Assembly: GCF_029931775.1 (NCBI RefSeq)
Contig: NC_079322.1
Span: 79,235,326-79,299,325, forward strand
Origin: Euleptes europaea
Taxonomy: Eukaryota; Chordata; Lepidosauria; Squamata; Sphaerodactylidae
Direction: 5' to 3'
Length of the DNA: 64,000 bases
Positions 1 to 9,729 of the stretch are shown piece by piece (within the stretch, counting starts at the first letter, position 1; each line of letters starts with the position of its first letter). The notes below the pieces were generated by a model, which did no database searches, was not told the origin of the DNA, and saw only the letters and a program-made list of their open reading frames with translations. Position numbers and translations under genes: made by a program.

Positions 1-26
1 AACAGAGGTGTGCCCGTGTACCAGTA

Positions 27-237
27 AGGTTGCCAGCTCTGGGTTGGAAAATGCCTAGAGATTTGTGGGGAGTGGTGAAGCCTGGAGAAGGCAGAGTTTG
101 GGGAGGGACCTCAGCAGGTTATAATGCCAATAGAGTCCACCCTCCAAAGCTGCCATTTTCTCCAGGAGAATGGGTCTCTAGAGACCATCTGGAATTCCAG
201 GAGATCTTCAGATCCCACCTGAAGGTTGGCAACCCTA
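27..237. repeat. GTTGCC-type MITE, copy 1
   Basis: Short inverted-repeat element whose ends read AGGTTGCCA and TTGGCAACCCT. The body has the recurring purine-rich 'ctggagatc' and 'ccctcccc' blocks seen in all copies. Non-coding, about 210 bp, so a non-autonomous DNA transposon is likely; I cannot name its superfamily. Confidence 0.7.
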
Positions 238-334
238 GAACTGGCCTCTGGGGGGCCCTTCCTGCAGCATGGACAGAGGTGAAATACAAACAGAGTGACC
301 TTGGTGGATCAGACCAGAGAGGCCCATATAGTGT

Positions 335-528
335 ACACATGAAGCTGCCTTATACTGAATCAGACCCTTGGTCCATCAAAGTCAGTATTGTCTGCTCAGA
401 CCGGCAGCGACTCTCCAGGGTCTTTCACATCACCTACTCGCCTAGTCCCTTTAACCGGAAATGCTGCCAGGGATTGAACAGGGGACCTTCTTCATGCCAA
501 GCAGATGCTCTACCATTGAGCCACAGCC
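335..528 (-). repeat. tRNA-Ala-like SINE
   Basis: Minus-strand copy. The complement starts with a tRNA-like head containing an A-box (GCTCAATGGTAGAGC) and a B-box-like GTTCAATCC. It ends in the family's 'gaaggcagcttcatgtg' tail, seen here as the opening 'cacatgaagctgcctta'. Confidence 0.8.
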
Positions 529-537
529 TCTCCAGGA

Positions 538-727
538 GCCAACCTCCAGGTGGGGCCTGGAGACCCCCCAGAATTACAATTGATCTCCTGACTGCTGTGG
601 ATCCTGTTCTGGAGGGTGGACTCTTTGGCACTATACCCCGCTGAGCTCCCCTCTCCAAACCCCCTCCTCTCCAGACTGCACCCCCGAAATCTCCAGGAAT
701 TGCCTACCCTGGAGCTGGCATCCCTGG
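538..727. repeat. GTTGCC-type MITE, copy 2
   Basis: Same body as copy 1 in the opposite orientation, with worn ends (CCAACCTCCAGG at the left, GAGCTGGCATCCC at the right). It abuts the preceding SINE. Confidence 0.6.
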
Positions 728-779
728 ACTCTCGAGGGGCTGTGGGACTGGCTGACCTTCTGCCTTTTCTCCTGCCCAG

Positions 780-1012
780 GCGCACGCCAGGACCAGAAGG
801 GAGGAGAGGAAGCTGGCCCCAGCAAGGCGCAGAGGAAAACAGCCGGGCACCAAGCCCGTCTGCAGGGGCTGCTTTTCAGGGCTGATGCTGACGGGCAGAC
901 CCGCCCACGGAGGTGCCCAGGAGACCCTGCCGAAGAGCCTTTCGAAGTCTGGCGAGGATTCCAGCGGAGGAGATTAGCTGTCCACCCTTTGGCCTGGAGC
1001 TCGGAGCCCTGA
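780..1012 (+). CDS. possible terminal exon of an unidentified upstream gene
   Basis: A strong splice acceptor (pyrimidine run ending in CCCAG at 779) opens a 76-codon frame that enters in phase 1 and ends at TGA 1010-1012. The encoded tail is basic and glutamine-rich at the start and ends ...RLAVHPLAWSSEP. A canonical AATAAA follows at 894-899 of the second kilobase (1894-1899), which would give a roughly 0.9 kb 3' UTR containing two MITE copies. I do not recognise the protein. In GC-rich DNA a frame of this length can occur by chance, so this is tentative. If real, the rest of the gene lies to the left of the window. Confidence 0.25.
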
Positions 1013-1178
1013 ACACCACCCCAAAGGACAATCCAAGAAGATGCAATGGCAGCAGGGCAGAGCCCATTAACCCCAGATCTGCCACGGTCACGATGAGTGA
1101 AAGGAGAGTGCAGGAGAGGAAGGAGGATTCCCCCACACACACACCAGCCACTTGCCTCTTGCAGCTCCCTCCCAGGCT

Positions 1179-1386
1179 AGAGTTGCCAGCTTCCAGGTGG
1201 GGCCTGGAGATCCCCCAGAATCACAACTGTTCTCCAGACTATACAGATCACTCACCCTGGAGAAAATGGAAGGTGGATTCTACGGCATTACACCCCGCTG
1301 AAGTATCACCCTTCCTCAAACCCTGCTACCCCCAGACTCCACCCCACAAATCTACAGGAATTTTCATCCTGGAGTTGGCAACCCTA
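1179..1386. repeat. GTTGCC-type MITE, copy 3
   Basis: AGTTGCCAGCTTCCAGGTGG at the left and GAGTTGGCAACCCT at the right enclose the standard body. Confidence 0.75.
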
Positions 1387-1414
1387 CCCAGCCATGATAT
1401 AAAAGGCAAAGCCT

Positions 1415-1630
1415 AGGGTTGCCAACCTCCAGGAAGTGGCTGGAGATCTCCAGCTATTACAACTGATCTCCAGTTGAGAGATCAGTTCACCTGGAGAAAA
1501 TGGCTGCTTTGGAAGGTGGACTCTATGGCATTGTACCCCATTAAAGTCCCTCCCCTCCCCAAATCCCATCCACCTCAGGCTCCACCCCCAAAATCTCCAG
1601 GTATTTCCCAACTTGGAATTGGCAACCCTA
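1415..1630. repeat. GTTGCC-type MITE, copy 4
   Basis: One of the best preserved copies, with AGGGTTGCCAACCTCCAGG against AATTGGCAACCCT. It sits only 28 bp from copy 3. Confidence 0.8.
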
Positions 1631-1639
1631 GCCAAGCCA

Positions 1640-2150
1640 GAGTGGTCCATCGACGATTTGCCCTTCTGCAGTGACTAAATGGATCCATTTCATTAGAAGT
1701 GCCTTCAAAGCACTGTACGCAAGGAGCAGGGGCCTCCCATCCCCTGACTTTAAGCTCATTTTGTTGCAAAGCTGAGTAATTTGTCTGATAACTGTATGAA
1801 CAAAATCTTGAAAATGTAATTGAACAACAGGGGCCCCCGTCGCATGTACACACAACCACTTGCCACAGAAACAATAACCAGAGGAATTGTTCAAATAAAG
1901 ATTTCCAAAATGGAAACGTGTTTGGTTTTTGTTCAGATGGGCGAGAATTTACAAGTATTTGTCTGTTCAAAAGAAAAGCTTTTGTTTCAAACAAGCCAAG
2001 AAAAAAATAATAATCTCTGGATTTCCCCCCTCCCCATTTTGCTTATAATGCTCAGGATTACATGAGCAATTAAACATGTTTGGTATATGCAACTTACAAA
2101 ACTTCAGTTGGAAATGCATTTGATTTTGTGTTTAGAAATATATATATATA
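1640..2150. other. AT-rich stretch without a recognised gene
   Basis: AT-rich sequence with one AATAAA at 1894-1899 and a short TA run near 2140. I see no splice-bounded open frame and no recognisable repeat. Confidence 0.5.
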
Positions 2151-2410
2151 CTGCCCCCAAATTTCCAGGAATTTCCTAGGCTAGAGTTGGTAATCCTACT
2201 TGCCATCCTCCAGATGGGACCTGCAGTTCTCTTGGAAGTGCTGTCCACTGATCTCCAGGCAACAGAGATCAGTTCCCCTGGAAAACAGCTGCTTTGGACT
2301 GTGGACTCTCCGGCATTATACCCCGCTGAGGTCGCTCCCCAAACCCTGCCCTCCCCAAGGCTTCACCCCCACATTTCCAGGAATTCCCCAAACCAGGATT
2401 TGGCAATCCT
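2151..2410. repeat. GTTGCC-type MITEs, one fragment plus one full copy
   Basis: Positions 2151-2198 hold the right end of one copy (ending GAGTTGGTAATCCT). A second, complete copy follows directly from 2200 to about 2410. Confidence 0.7.
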
Positions 2411-2655
2411 ACTTCCACGGTTCAGTTTGTTCCACAATGGGGTCACCTCTCCGTAGTCAATGGAAAAACCCCGAGGGTGGATTTGACCCTGAGCAGCATC
2501 ATTTTCGGGATTCCACCTCTCCCCCCCACTGATCTGGTCCCTTCGTTAGAACATTTGCTAATCGTTAACGACTGCTGTGGGCTCCTCCCTTTGGAGAGGG
2601 ATGTTGCCAAGCAAGAGAAAGGGGGGCAGAGAGATTCCTCACAAGCGCTGTGGCC

Positions 2656-2760
2656 ATGGGCTCCCGGCTGCTCTGGGGTTTGGTGGCAGCCTTCGCTTTG
2701 GCGGCTTTTGCTGGTCCGGGGCGTGGGGCAGAGCTCCGAGAAGCTGCTTGGGAGACAGAG
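2656..2760 (+). CDS. secreted-protein candidate, exon 1 (signal peptide)
   Basis: 35 codons: MGSRLLWGLVAAFALAAFAG, then PGRGAELRE. The hydrophobic core spans about residues 5-19. It ends at GAG before a weak GTTGGT donor. An alternative start is not needed, because the GCC-ATG-G context is strong. Confidence 0.55.
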
Positions 2761-5700
2761 GTTGGTACGATTGGCGGGCGGAGAGCCAACCTGGAGGCTC
2801 TGCAGAGCCCCTTCTTTCTTCCTTTGCTTAGGAAAAGGGATGGACCCCGCTGGCAGGGAGGGGAAGGGGCCCTCTCTGGTTGCGCCCCTGCTTAAGTGGA
2901 TTCCACGTATGTACCTGGGCATGCAAGCCTGGAACATCTGAGAGGAGAGATTTGTTGTGGTCAAGAAGTCAACTTTTAAAATATTGTTAAACTCATTAAA
3001 AGTCTGTTTCAGGGGGTAGCTGGGTGGGCCTGCTGCAGAACAGCTTGACTCAATTCCAATAGCGCCTTAGAGACCTACAAGATTTTCCAGGGTAGAAGCT
3101 TTTGAGAGGTAAAGCTCCCTCCATCAGATCAAAAGGGATCTGACAACGGAGGCTTTGACTCTTGAGAGCCAGCATGGTGTCGTGGTTAAGAGTAGTGGAC
3201 TCTACTCTGGTGAACCGGGTTTGCTTCCCCACTCCTCCACATGAAACCAGCTGGGTGACCTTGGGCTAGTCACAGTTCTCTCTGAACTCTCTCAGCCCCA
3301 CCTACCTCACAAGGTGTCTGTTGTCGGGAGGGGAAGGGGTTTGTAAGCCAGTTCGATTCTCCTCTAAAAGGTAGAGAAAATTGGCATATAAAAACCAACT
3401 CTGCTTCTTCTTCTTCTTACACCCCCAAAATCTTGTTGGACTCTAAGATGCTCCTGGATTCAAATCTAGTCATTAAAAGTATGATATTAATATTTCACGC
3501 CTACAGGTAAGGGTGTGTGTCTGTGGAATGCTTGAGATTGCAGCGCATGATTGATGCTTACTTATAGCCAAGCACATAGATGTGGTAGAGAGAGGCAGAC
3601 TAAGAACTGGGAGACCTGAGTTCAGATCCCACCTGCGTGCTGCAGCTTGCTGTGTGACCTTGGTTCAGCATACTCTTTCAGCCTAACCTACCTGACAGGA
3701 CGGTTGTGAGGATAAAATGGAGAAGGGAGCCCCCCGGATGCCAGTCTGTGCTCCTTGGCAGAAGGGTGGGATAAAAGGGTGATTGATGTATTGTTTGGGG
3801 GGGGGGGTTTAGTGTACATTGTGTACCTGCAAGTTGACAGTCTCTAGAAGGAAGAACTGGGTGTGGCGAATAGAAAATATCTGCACATTGCTCTGCTCAA
3901 CTTGTGGTGTTTTTCCACATGGAAATAACTGAAAGGATCTTGACCCTCATGCCAAGGCTCCTCTCTCTCTCGGCCATTTTCTTTTTAAAAACCCTCATAA
4001 CATTAAGACTGAGGACTTCTAGACACTGTGATGCCAAAGACGAAATGGAGGTCTTTCCTTTCATTGCCTCTCAGGTTGAGCCTGCCAAAGGGGATGTGGT
4101 GACTCAGCAGCTGTACAGCACAAATCGCCCCCTGCGACGCCCCAGGAACAGAACCAGGATTTTCCGGCCCGGCAGCTTGTCTGTCCTGAGCAGAACAGCA
4201 TCAGAGAACTTGGTGAGGGTCACAGCAACTGGGCAACCAGGGAAACAAATGCCGATTTCCTGCTCCCTGGGCCAAAGGTCCTGCTGGAGAAACCCCCACA
4301 CTTATTCTGGGAGATCCAGGGGCTCCCATGTAAAAGCGGTCCAAATTCCACAGCTGCAGGCAGTGGGAGTTCTTTTCTCTCTTCAGCGCTGACCCTGGGA
4401 AAGGCCCACAGTTAATGTTCTGGAAAGCAGGGGTTTCTCTGTATCCAATCTTATCTGTCTCCCAAGGGGATTCATTTGTTTTTCCAATCTTACCATGTTT
4501 ATTTTTTAAAATGTCCCGTTGAATATCTGGCTGTATCTACACAGCAAGGATTCTCTGTTTTGCATTCATTGTCCCAGTGAATGCAAAAGTATTTACACTG
4601 GCTACAAGTGTGTCCACATGGCAGTTTTCTATGCTGCCTTTTCCCTTGGTTATTTTCCCTCCGCTGTGCCACCAGGGGGCTTAAAACACCATAATTGCTA
4701 TAGCACTATACCATTATTGCATTATAGTGCTATAGCAATTACCAATATTTTTAAACGGCTGCTGGTGGTATGGCAGAGAAAATGGCAGCCATGAAAAGCT
4801 GATGGAAGGGAAATGGTGCCAATGTAGGCAGCACCTTTTATACTACAAGTTCTCCTTTCCAGATGATGTATTTGGATTGTGCTGTTTGAGAAAAGATTGC
4901 AGTAAAGCAAAAAGAGCATTCTGTGGACAGGAAACCCTGGAAAGTGGACAATTAGAGGATTTTGTGTGGTTGCTCCAAAAAAACAACAGCAACACAACCC
5001 ATGCTCCAGCTGGGTAACTGAAGTGGATCAAACCCTTGTTGGAAATCAGCTTATGTTGAGGGGGGCAGAGCTGGTTGGTGGTATTGTGTTGCCTCAAGGG
5101 GAACACCCCCACTGCTTCCGCCTCCTCCTCTGTGTTGCTGCCAGCCAGGGGTGAGCCATGCCCCATTCAGAGGAGTGAGCTGAGTGCCCAGAAATACATT
5201 GGTATCCTCATCCTCATCATATAGCCCAAGTGGTTGACTGAGGACTGGCCCTGAAGGCTAGACTCTGTCCTGAGTCCCTTCCCATCCCTCGAAACACACA
5301 AGCCTGAGGCTTGCCAACATCAAGGTAAAGAGTGGAATCTCCCGGAACTACAATTGATGTCCAGACTACAGAGATCAAATCCCCTTGAGAAAAAGGCTAC
5401 TTTTGAGGGTGGAGGCTATGCCATTATACCTTGCGTAGGTCCCTCCCTCTCTAACCCCTGTCCTCCCCCCACGTTCCACCCCAAATCTCCAGGAATTTCC
5501 CAACCCAGAGCTGTCAACCCTACAGGCCCCAGGGTAATTTGAATCCAGGAACCCTTTTTGAAACTGTGCGGGCTGCCATGTTTGTCCCGGGTCACTCTTA
5601 GAAGCTGCATTCAAAGAAGAAAGGAGTGGAGTCGGAGAGTCTGGCTGGCTGGTACTTCTCTGGGCTCCATCGCCTTTGGCTCCATCACCCCTCAACTGAC

Positions 5701-8700
5701 CTGCCCTCTGCTCAGCTCCCAGCTGCCCACTTTCTCCTTTTGTACCACACAGAGCATTTTTCTAGATGAGAAAGAGAGAAATGTCAGCCACCCACAGAGG
5801 GAGCCCATCTCCATCAGAGGTTCCGTCTCCACCAGAGACCCTTGCCTGGGATGCTGTGTGACTCCATTGCCTAACCATCCGGGAAGCAGAGAGGTAGGAC
5901 ATTCAGCCGCCAAACTCTCATGAGGTCTCACGAGGGAATGTCTTAGCCCCCTGCAGGTGAACCCCACACCCTGCCTGATTGCACTCCCTTAACAGTTAAA
6001 GAATCTTTTGGGTAAGAATACAATATCCAGTTTTGTATATCAATTATTGTTTGAATTAACAGCTTCTAATGTTTTGTGCTTTCATTATGTTTTTATTCTG
6101 TAAGCTACCTCTGGCAGGTTCCCTGCAGAAGTGGCATAATTTTTTTCTAAACAAACAAACAAACAAACAACGGTCTTTTTCTTTTTTCTTTTGCAGAACC
6201 AGCCCTCTGAAGGGGATCTGGGCACCCTGGGCAACACCTCCACAGCTGCCCCCCCAAGGAGAAACAGCACAAGGGGCGATCTCAGCCCTGGCGCTTACAC
6301 CCCCATGAGAAAGGCACGGAAGGTCAGTTGGCTGCAGATGTGGAAAGCTGCAGATGTGGAATCCCCTGCCCGGGGTTTTTTTGGCCTGGCATCTGGCAGC
6401 TGTGCTTGTGGGTGAGGGTGCTGCGTGTTGAGAAAGGATGCTTCGTCCTGTCACCTACTTGCCCGCAGATCCACGAACAGCAGATGACTGAATAAGTAGG
6501 CAGTGCATTCGAAAGCAGAAAGACATGTCATTCCTGCCAGCACCTATACCAAATGTCTCACCTAGCACAAGCGAGAGATAATTTTGAGCCTGGGTTTCGG
6601 TACAGACTGTGGGAATGAGCACAACATGAGAGAAGAACACTTGCCCCACCGTTTCCACTTTGCTCTGGGAAATCCATCCATCTTTTCCTGATGTGCCCTC
6701 TGGGTGTGGCCAGCCCTCCTCCCAGCAGAAATGAAATGGTCCAGCATGGGGGTTTGGAGCCAGCCATGGTTGGCATTGGCCCTGGGCGTTGGGCTCTGTT
6801 ATTGATGCTATACCTATACACGGATCTGCAAGCCTGGGTGCTCCTGAGGACTCTTCTGTGCTGTGTAAAATCCAGGCACAAGAGAAGGTCACACAAAGAG
6901 AAACTGGATGAAGCCTCCAGATGTTGCTGCTCCTCCCCACCTGCGCCTGCTTTGCTGTGGTGTGGTGTGGATCGCTGCCTTTGCCACCCCCTTCAGGCCT
7001 CCTGGCCTTTTGCCCTGTTACCAAACTTAGTTTCAGAGGGCAGGCCATGTTGGTCTGCAGTAGAATAGCTGGATTCGAGTCCAGGAGAACCTTAGAGACA
7101 AAGAAGATTTTCGAGGTATGGAGCTTTCTGACTTGTATCTGATGAGGGAGCCTCCGACTCTCAACAGCTCCTACCCTGACAATCTTGTTGACCTCTAAGG
7201 TGATGCTAGACTTGAATCTAGCAGCCCAGTACATTGATGTCAGGGCTAGTTTCGGCCTGGCTGCAAATGTGAAAAGAGGTTGAGGGTTTCAGATGCAGCT
7301 TCCAGCAAATTGTGGAAACCTCAAAACTTAGATTTTGCTCAAGAAAGCATTTGTATAACTTGACATGTGTTTCTGTCACACCCAGTGAAACCCCACAGCC
7401 ACAAGCATGCTTTGGCATGTTTAAGCTGGAATGAAAAATGGTGAGCATGTCTTGTAATGAGCTGTTAGGAAGGTGAGAGTGTGCAGCTGCCATTCAACAG
7501 TGTCCAAAGGCCTCTTCTGCGCCCAGTTTGCGCTGCATGGATCCGGCCATTCTCCCCTCCGCCAAGCTAAGCTCTCTGCTGCTCTTTTTAGACTGGATCC
7601 TTTTCTGGGGCACTCTGGACCCGCCCCAGGGAGCCCCGCCCTGCCTCTGACCGCTGCCAAGAATGCTGCGGGGTGAATACGACAACAGGGAGCAACCCCC
7701 CAGGGAGAAGAGAGGAGGGGAAAGGCTCCTCCAACGACCCCATTTCGGGGGTAAGGAAGCGGAGGCAAAGGGAGGTGATGGAGTCTGGCCTCTTCACACG
7801 CTTTAACTGCACCCTGTGGTTAAAATAGGGCCAAAGGGTTACCCCCCTTATTTTTTCAGAGCATATTTGGGCAGCTTGTTTCAGTAGGGCAAAAGGTTGC
7901 CAACTCTAGGTTGGGAAATTCCTGGAGATTTGGGGGTGGAGCCTGGGAAGGTCAGGGTTTGGGGAGGGGAGGGACCTCAGTAGTGTATGAACTCCACCCT
8001 TCAAAGGAGCCATTTTCTCCAGGGGAACTGTTCTTTGTAATCTGAAGATGCAACCCACCCCCCACACCGGCAAGTTGGCAACCCCGTATGGAACACAGAG
8101 ATGCTCTGCTCTGAATGAACAAGTAACACGTGTCCAAGTGGTCAGTTGAGGGTGCTGGCGTTATTTGGGAGTTCTAGCTGAAGCCGTGAAGAACCTGATG
8201 GGAGTGGCTCAGCATCTCCTGTGATGTGGCAGGGGGACCTAGGAGAGGCAGCATTGTGCAGTGGTTAGGGTGTTGGCCTAGGACCAAGGAATCCTGGGTT
8301 CAAATCCTCACTCAAACACAAGCTTGACCTTGGGCCAGTAACTCGTAACAGCATAACCTACCTCACAGAGTTGCTTTAAAGCTTACATGGAGGAGAGGCC
8401 AGCCCTGTATGCTGTGCCTAGGAGAAGGGGTGGGATAATGTGATGGAAGACAGAAAAAAGAAAGCACCATTTGGAATCGCCTGTGGGCAGAGATGCAGGG
8501 TGGGCAGGGATTCAGAGGGAAGGCCAGAGAGACGAGGTCTGGGTAGGGTTACCAATACCTGGTTTGGAAATTCTTGGAGATTTGGAGCCTGGGAGGGCGG
8601 GGTTTGTGGAAGGGCGGGATCTCAGTGGGCAATATAATGCCATAGAGCCGCCCCCCTTCAAAACAGCCACTTCCTGCAGGGTAGGATAGTCTGAAGATCA

Positions 8701-8920
8701 GTTGTAATTCCAGGAGGCTGGCAACCCCAGATCAGGCTAACAGGTGGTCCCCTCTGCTCTTCTGACCCTGCCACAGGGCAGTCCCAGCAAAGGGGGCTGG
8801 AGGCCTGTGCTGGACAGGAAGGACCCCAGCCAACAGCCTGTGCAGTCGGAAGAAGATGAATGGTGGTCCATGACCTCTAGGGGAGCAGATCGCCCCTTGC
8901 AAAACCACGCAGGATGGTGA
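2656..8920 (+). CDS. candidate secreted protein gene, six coding exons, not recognised
   Basis: Proposed exons: 2656-2760, 4075-4212, 5753-5893, 6197-6322, 7592-7750 and 8777-8920 (TGA 8918-8920). Each internal exon is a multiple of three and every junction is phase 0, so the six join into one 270-residue frame. The start has a strong context (GTGGCCATGG) and a clear signal peptide: Arg, then a Leu/Ala/Phe-rich core, with likely cleavage after GRGA. The mature part is basic and low in cysteine. It carries five N-glycosylation sequons (NRT, NVS, NTS, NST, NTT), several dibasic sites, and two CxxCC motifs in exons 3 and 5. Acceptors are good. Donors are GTTGGT, GTGAGG, GTAGGA, GTCAGT and GTAAGG, the first being weak. 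I cannot assign a family. Uniform phase-0 exons recall the SCPP gene style, but neither locus nor sequence supports that identity. It could also be a decayed gene. Exons are read by eye, so the borders are inference. Confidence 0.5.
3010..3160 (+). repeat. snap-back interspersed repeat (partial)
   Basis: The words 'gcgccttagagacctacaag' and 'aagcttttgagaggtaaagc' recur, with variants, at 7.04-7.24 kb, 24.40-24.50 kb and 50.93-51.05 kb. The left half is the approximate inverse of the right half. The family is not named here. Confidence 0.5.
3163..3420 (+). repeat. MIR/CORE-like SINE
   Basis: tRNA-like head (GCCAGCATGGTGTCGTGGTT, then a B-box-like GGTTTGCTTCC). A MIR-type core (TGACCTTGGGCTAGTCAC) follows. 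The tail runs from 'gtaagccagttcgattctcc' to a CTT-rich end. Confidence 0.7.
3560..3800 (+). repeat. MIR/CORE-like SINE, diverged
   Basis: Contains GTGTGACCTTGGTTCAGCA and 'aacctacctgacaggacggt', matching the core of the preceding SINE family. It is followed by a G9 run near 3800. Confidence 0.55.
4075..4212 (+). CDS. secreted-protein candidate, exon 2
   Basis: 46 codons in phase 0, behind a long pyrimidine tract and TCTCAG. It ends ...SENL before a consensus GTGAGG. The middle is very basic (RPLRRPRNRTRIFRPG) and holds an NRT sequon. Confidence 0.55.
4400..5300. other. intron sequence without a recognised gene
   Basis: Introns 2-3 of the candidate gene. Near 4700 a 'gctatagcactatacc' direct/inverted motif repeats ('attatagtgctatagcaatt'), forming a small AT-rich palindrome. 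I see no coding frame with splice sites and no transposon I can name. Confidence 0.4.
5306..5523. repeat. GTTGCC-type MITE, copy 6
   Basis: Starts AGGCTTGCCAACATC and ends AGAGCTGTCAACCCT, with the standard body. Intronic in the candidate secreted gene. Confidence 0.7.
5753..5893 (+). CDS. secreted-protein candidate, exon 3 (CxxCC)
   Basis: 47 codons in phase 0, after a pyrimidine-rich acceptor ending CACACAG and before GTAGGA. It carries an NVS sequon and the motif DPCLGCC. The Cys cluster and the following 'GSRE' resemble exon 5 (DRCQECC then 'GRREE'), suggesting exon duplication. Confidence 0.5.
6197..6322 (+). CDS. secreted-protein candidate, exon 4
   Basis: 42 codons in phase 0, behind a long T-rich tract and TTGCAG, with a consensus GTCAGT donor. 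It has NTS and NST sequons and ends in the basic MRKARK. Confidence 0.55.
7040..7240 (+). repeat. snap-back interspersed repeat
   Basis: Left half 'ccttagagacaaagaagatt' is answered by the near-inverse 'aatcttgttgacctctaagg' about 90 bp later. Same family as 3.01-3.16 kb. Confidence 0.5.
7592..7750 (+). CDS. secreted-protein candidate, exon 5 (CxxCC)
   Basis: 53 codons in phase 0, from a CTCTTTTTAG acceptor to a consensus GTAAGG donor. It contains DRCQECC, an NTT sequon and a hydrophilic basic/acidic tail. Confidence 0.5.
7893..8085. repeat. GTTGCC-type MITE, copy 7
   Basis: AAGGTTGCCAACTCTAGGTT at the left, AAGTTGGCAACCCC at the right. Confidence 0.7.
8240..8440 (+). repeat. MIR/CORE-like SINE
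   Basis: tRNA-like head (GTGCAGTGGTTAGGGTGTTGG and GGTTCAAATCC) followed by a CORE block with TTGACCTTGGGCCAGTAAC. Confidence 0.65.
8545..8729. repeat. GTTGCC-type MITE, copy 8
   Basis: AGGGTTACCAATACC at the left, AGGCTGGCAACCCC at the right. It ends 47 bp before the acceptor of exon 6 of the candidate secreted gene. Confidence 0.7.
8777..8920 (+). CDS. secreted-protein candidate, exon 6 with stop
   Basis: 47 codons after a CTGCCACAG acceptor, with an acidic EEDEWW patch, ending at TGA 8918-8920. A consensus GAG-GTAAGA donor lies only 12 nt after the stop, and an acceptor (TTTTCTGCAG) opens at 9263. A spliced 3' UTR or a C-terminus cut short by this TGA are therefore both possible. If the stop were passed, the frame would continue with GKRRSVERAAGKW. 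Confidence 0.45.
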   Translation, partial: GSPSKGGWRPVLDRKDPSQQPVQSEEDEWWSMTSRGADRPLQNHAGW

Positions 8921-9022
8921 AGAACCGAAGAGGTAAGAAAATGAGGCTACAAAAGGGAGGCCTGCTTGCGTAGCCCCTCCTGCGAGGGTCCTCTCTGCCA
9001 GGCACCTTAGTAACCCACCATT

Positions 9023-9233
9023 AGGGTCGCCAGGCTCCTTTTCACCATAGGCGGAAGTTTTTGGGGTGGAGTCTGAGGAGGGAAGGGTTTGGGGAGGGAA
9101 GGGAAGGGACTTCAATGCCATTGAGTCCAGTTGCCAAAGCGGCCCTTTTCTCCAGGGGAATTGATCTCTATCGGCTGGAGATCAGTTGCAATAGCAGGAG
9201 ATCTCCAGCTGGTACCTGGAGGCTGGCAACCCT
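9023..9233. repeat. GTTGCC-type MITE, copy 9
   Basis: AGGGTCGCCAGGCTCC against GGCTGGCAACCCT. Confidence 0.75.
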
Positions 9234-9516
9234 ACCCAGCATCTTTGCTTTCTTTTCTGCAGGGGAAGAGGCGAAGTGTTGAAAGAGCAGCTGGGAAATG
9301 GACGGGGCTTTTCGCAAGTGGAGCTGCGCCTGAAAGGGAACTCTGGGCAGCTGTGTGGCTCCCACTCATTCCAGCTGAGCTTACGCAGAAGAATTTCCCA
9401 GGGGACTGAGTCCTGTACGAGGCAGAATGTGGCTGTCTTTTTTTAAACAGCCTTCCCTTTCCTCATTGAAACGAAGATCAGCCGTGCTGACCCTTTGGCT
9501 GGCCATCTCAAACATG

Positions 9517-9723
9517 AGGGTTGCCAACCTCCAGGTGGGGGCTGGAGATCTCCTGTTATTACAACTGATCTCCAGCTGATAGAGATCAGTTACCCTGGAG
9601 AAAATGGCCACTTTGGCAATTGGACTCTATGGCATTGAAGTCCCTCCCCTCCCCAAACCCCTCCCTTCTCGGGCTCCGCCCAAAAAACCTCCCGCTGGTG
9701 GTGAAGAGGGACCTGGCAACCCT
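9517..9723. repeat. GTTGCC-type MITE, copy 10
   Basis: AGGGTTGCCAACCTCCAGG against ACCTGGCAACCCT; well preserved. Confidence 0.8.
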
Positions 9724-9729
9724 AAACAA

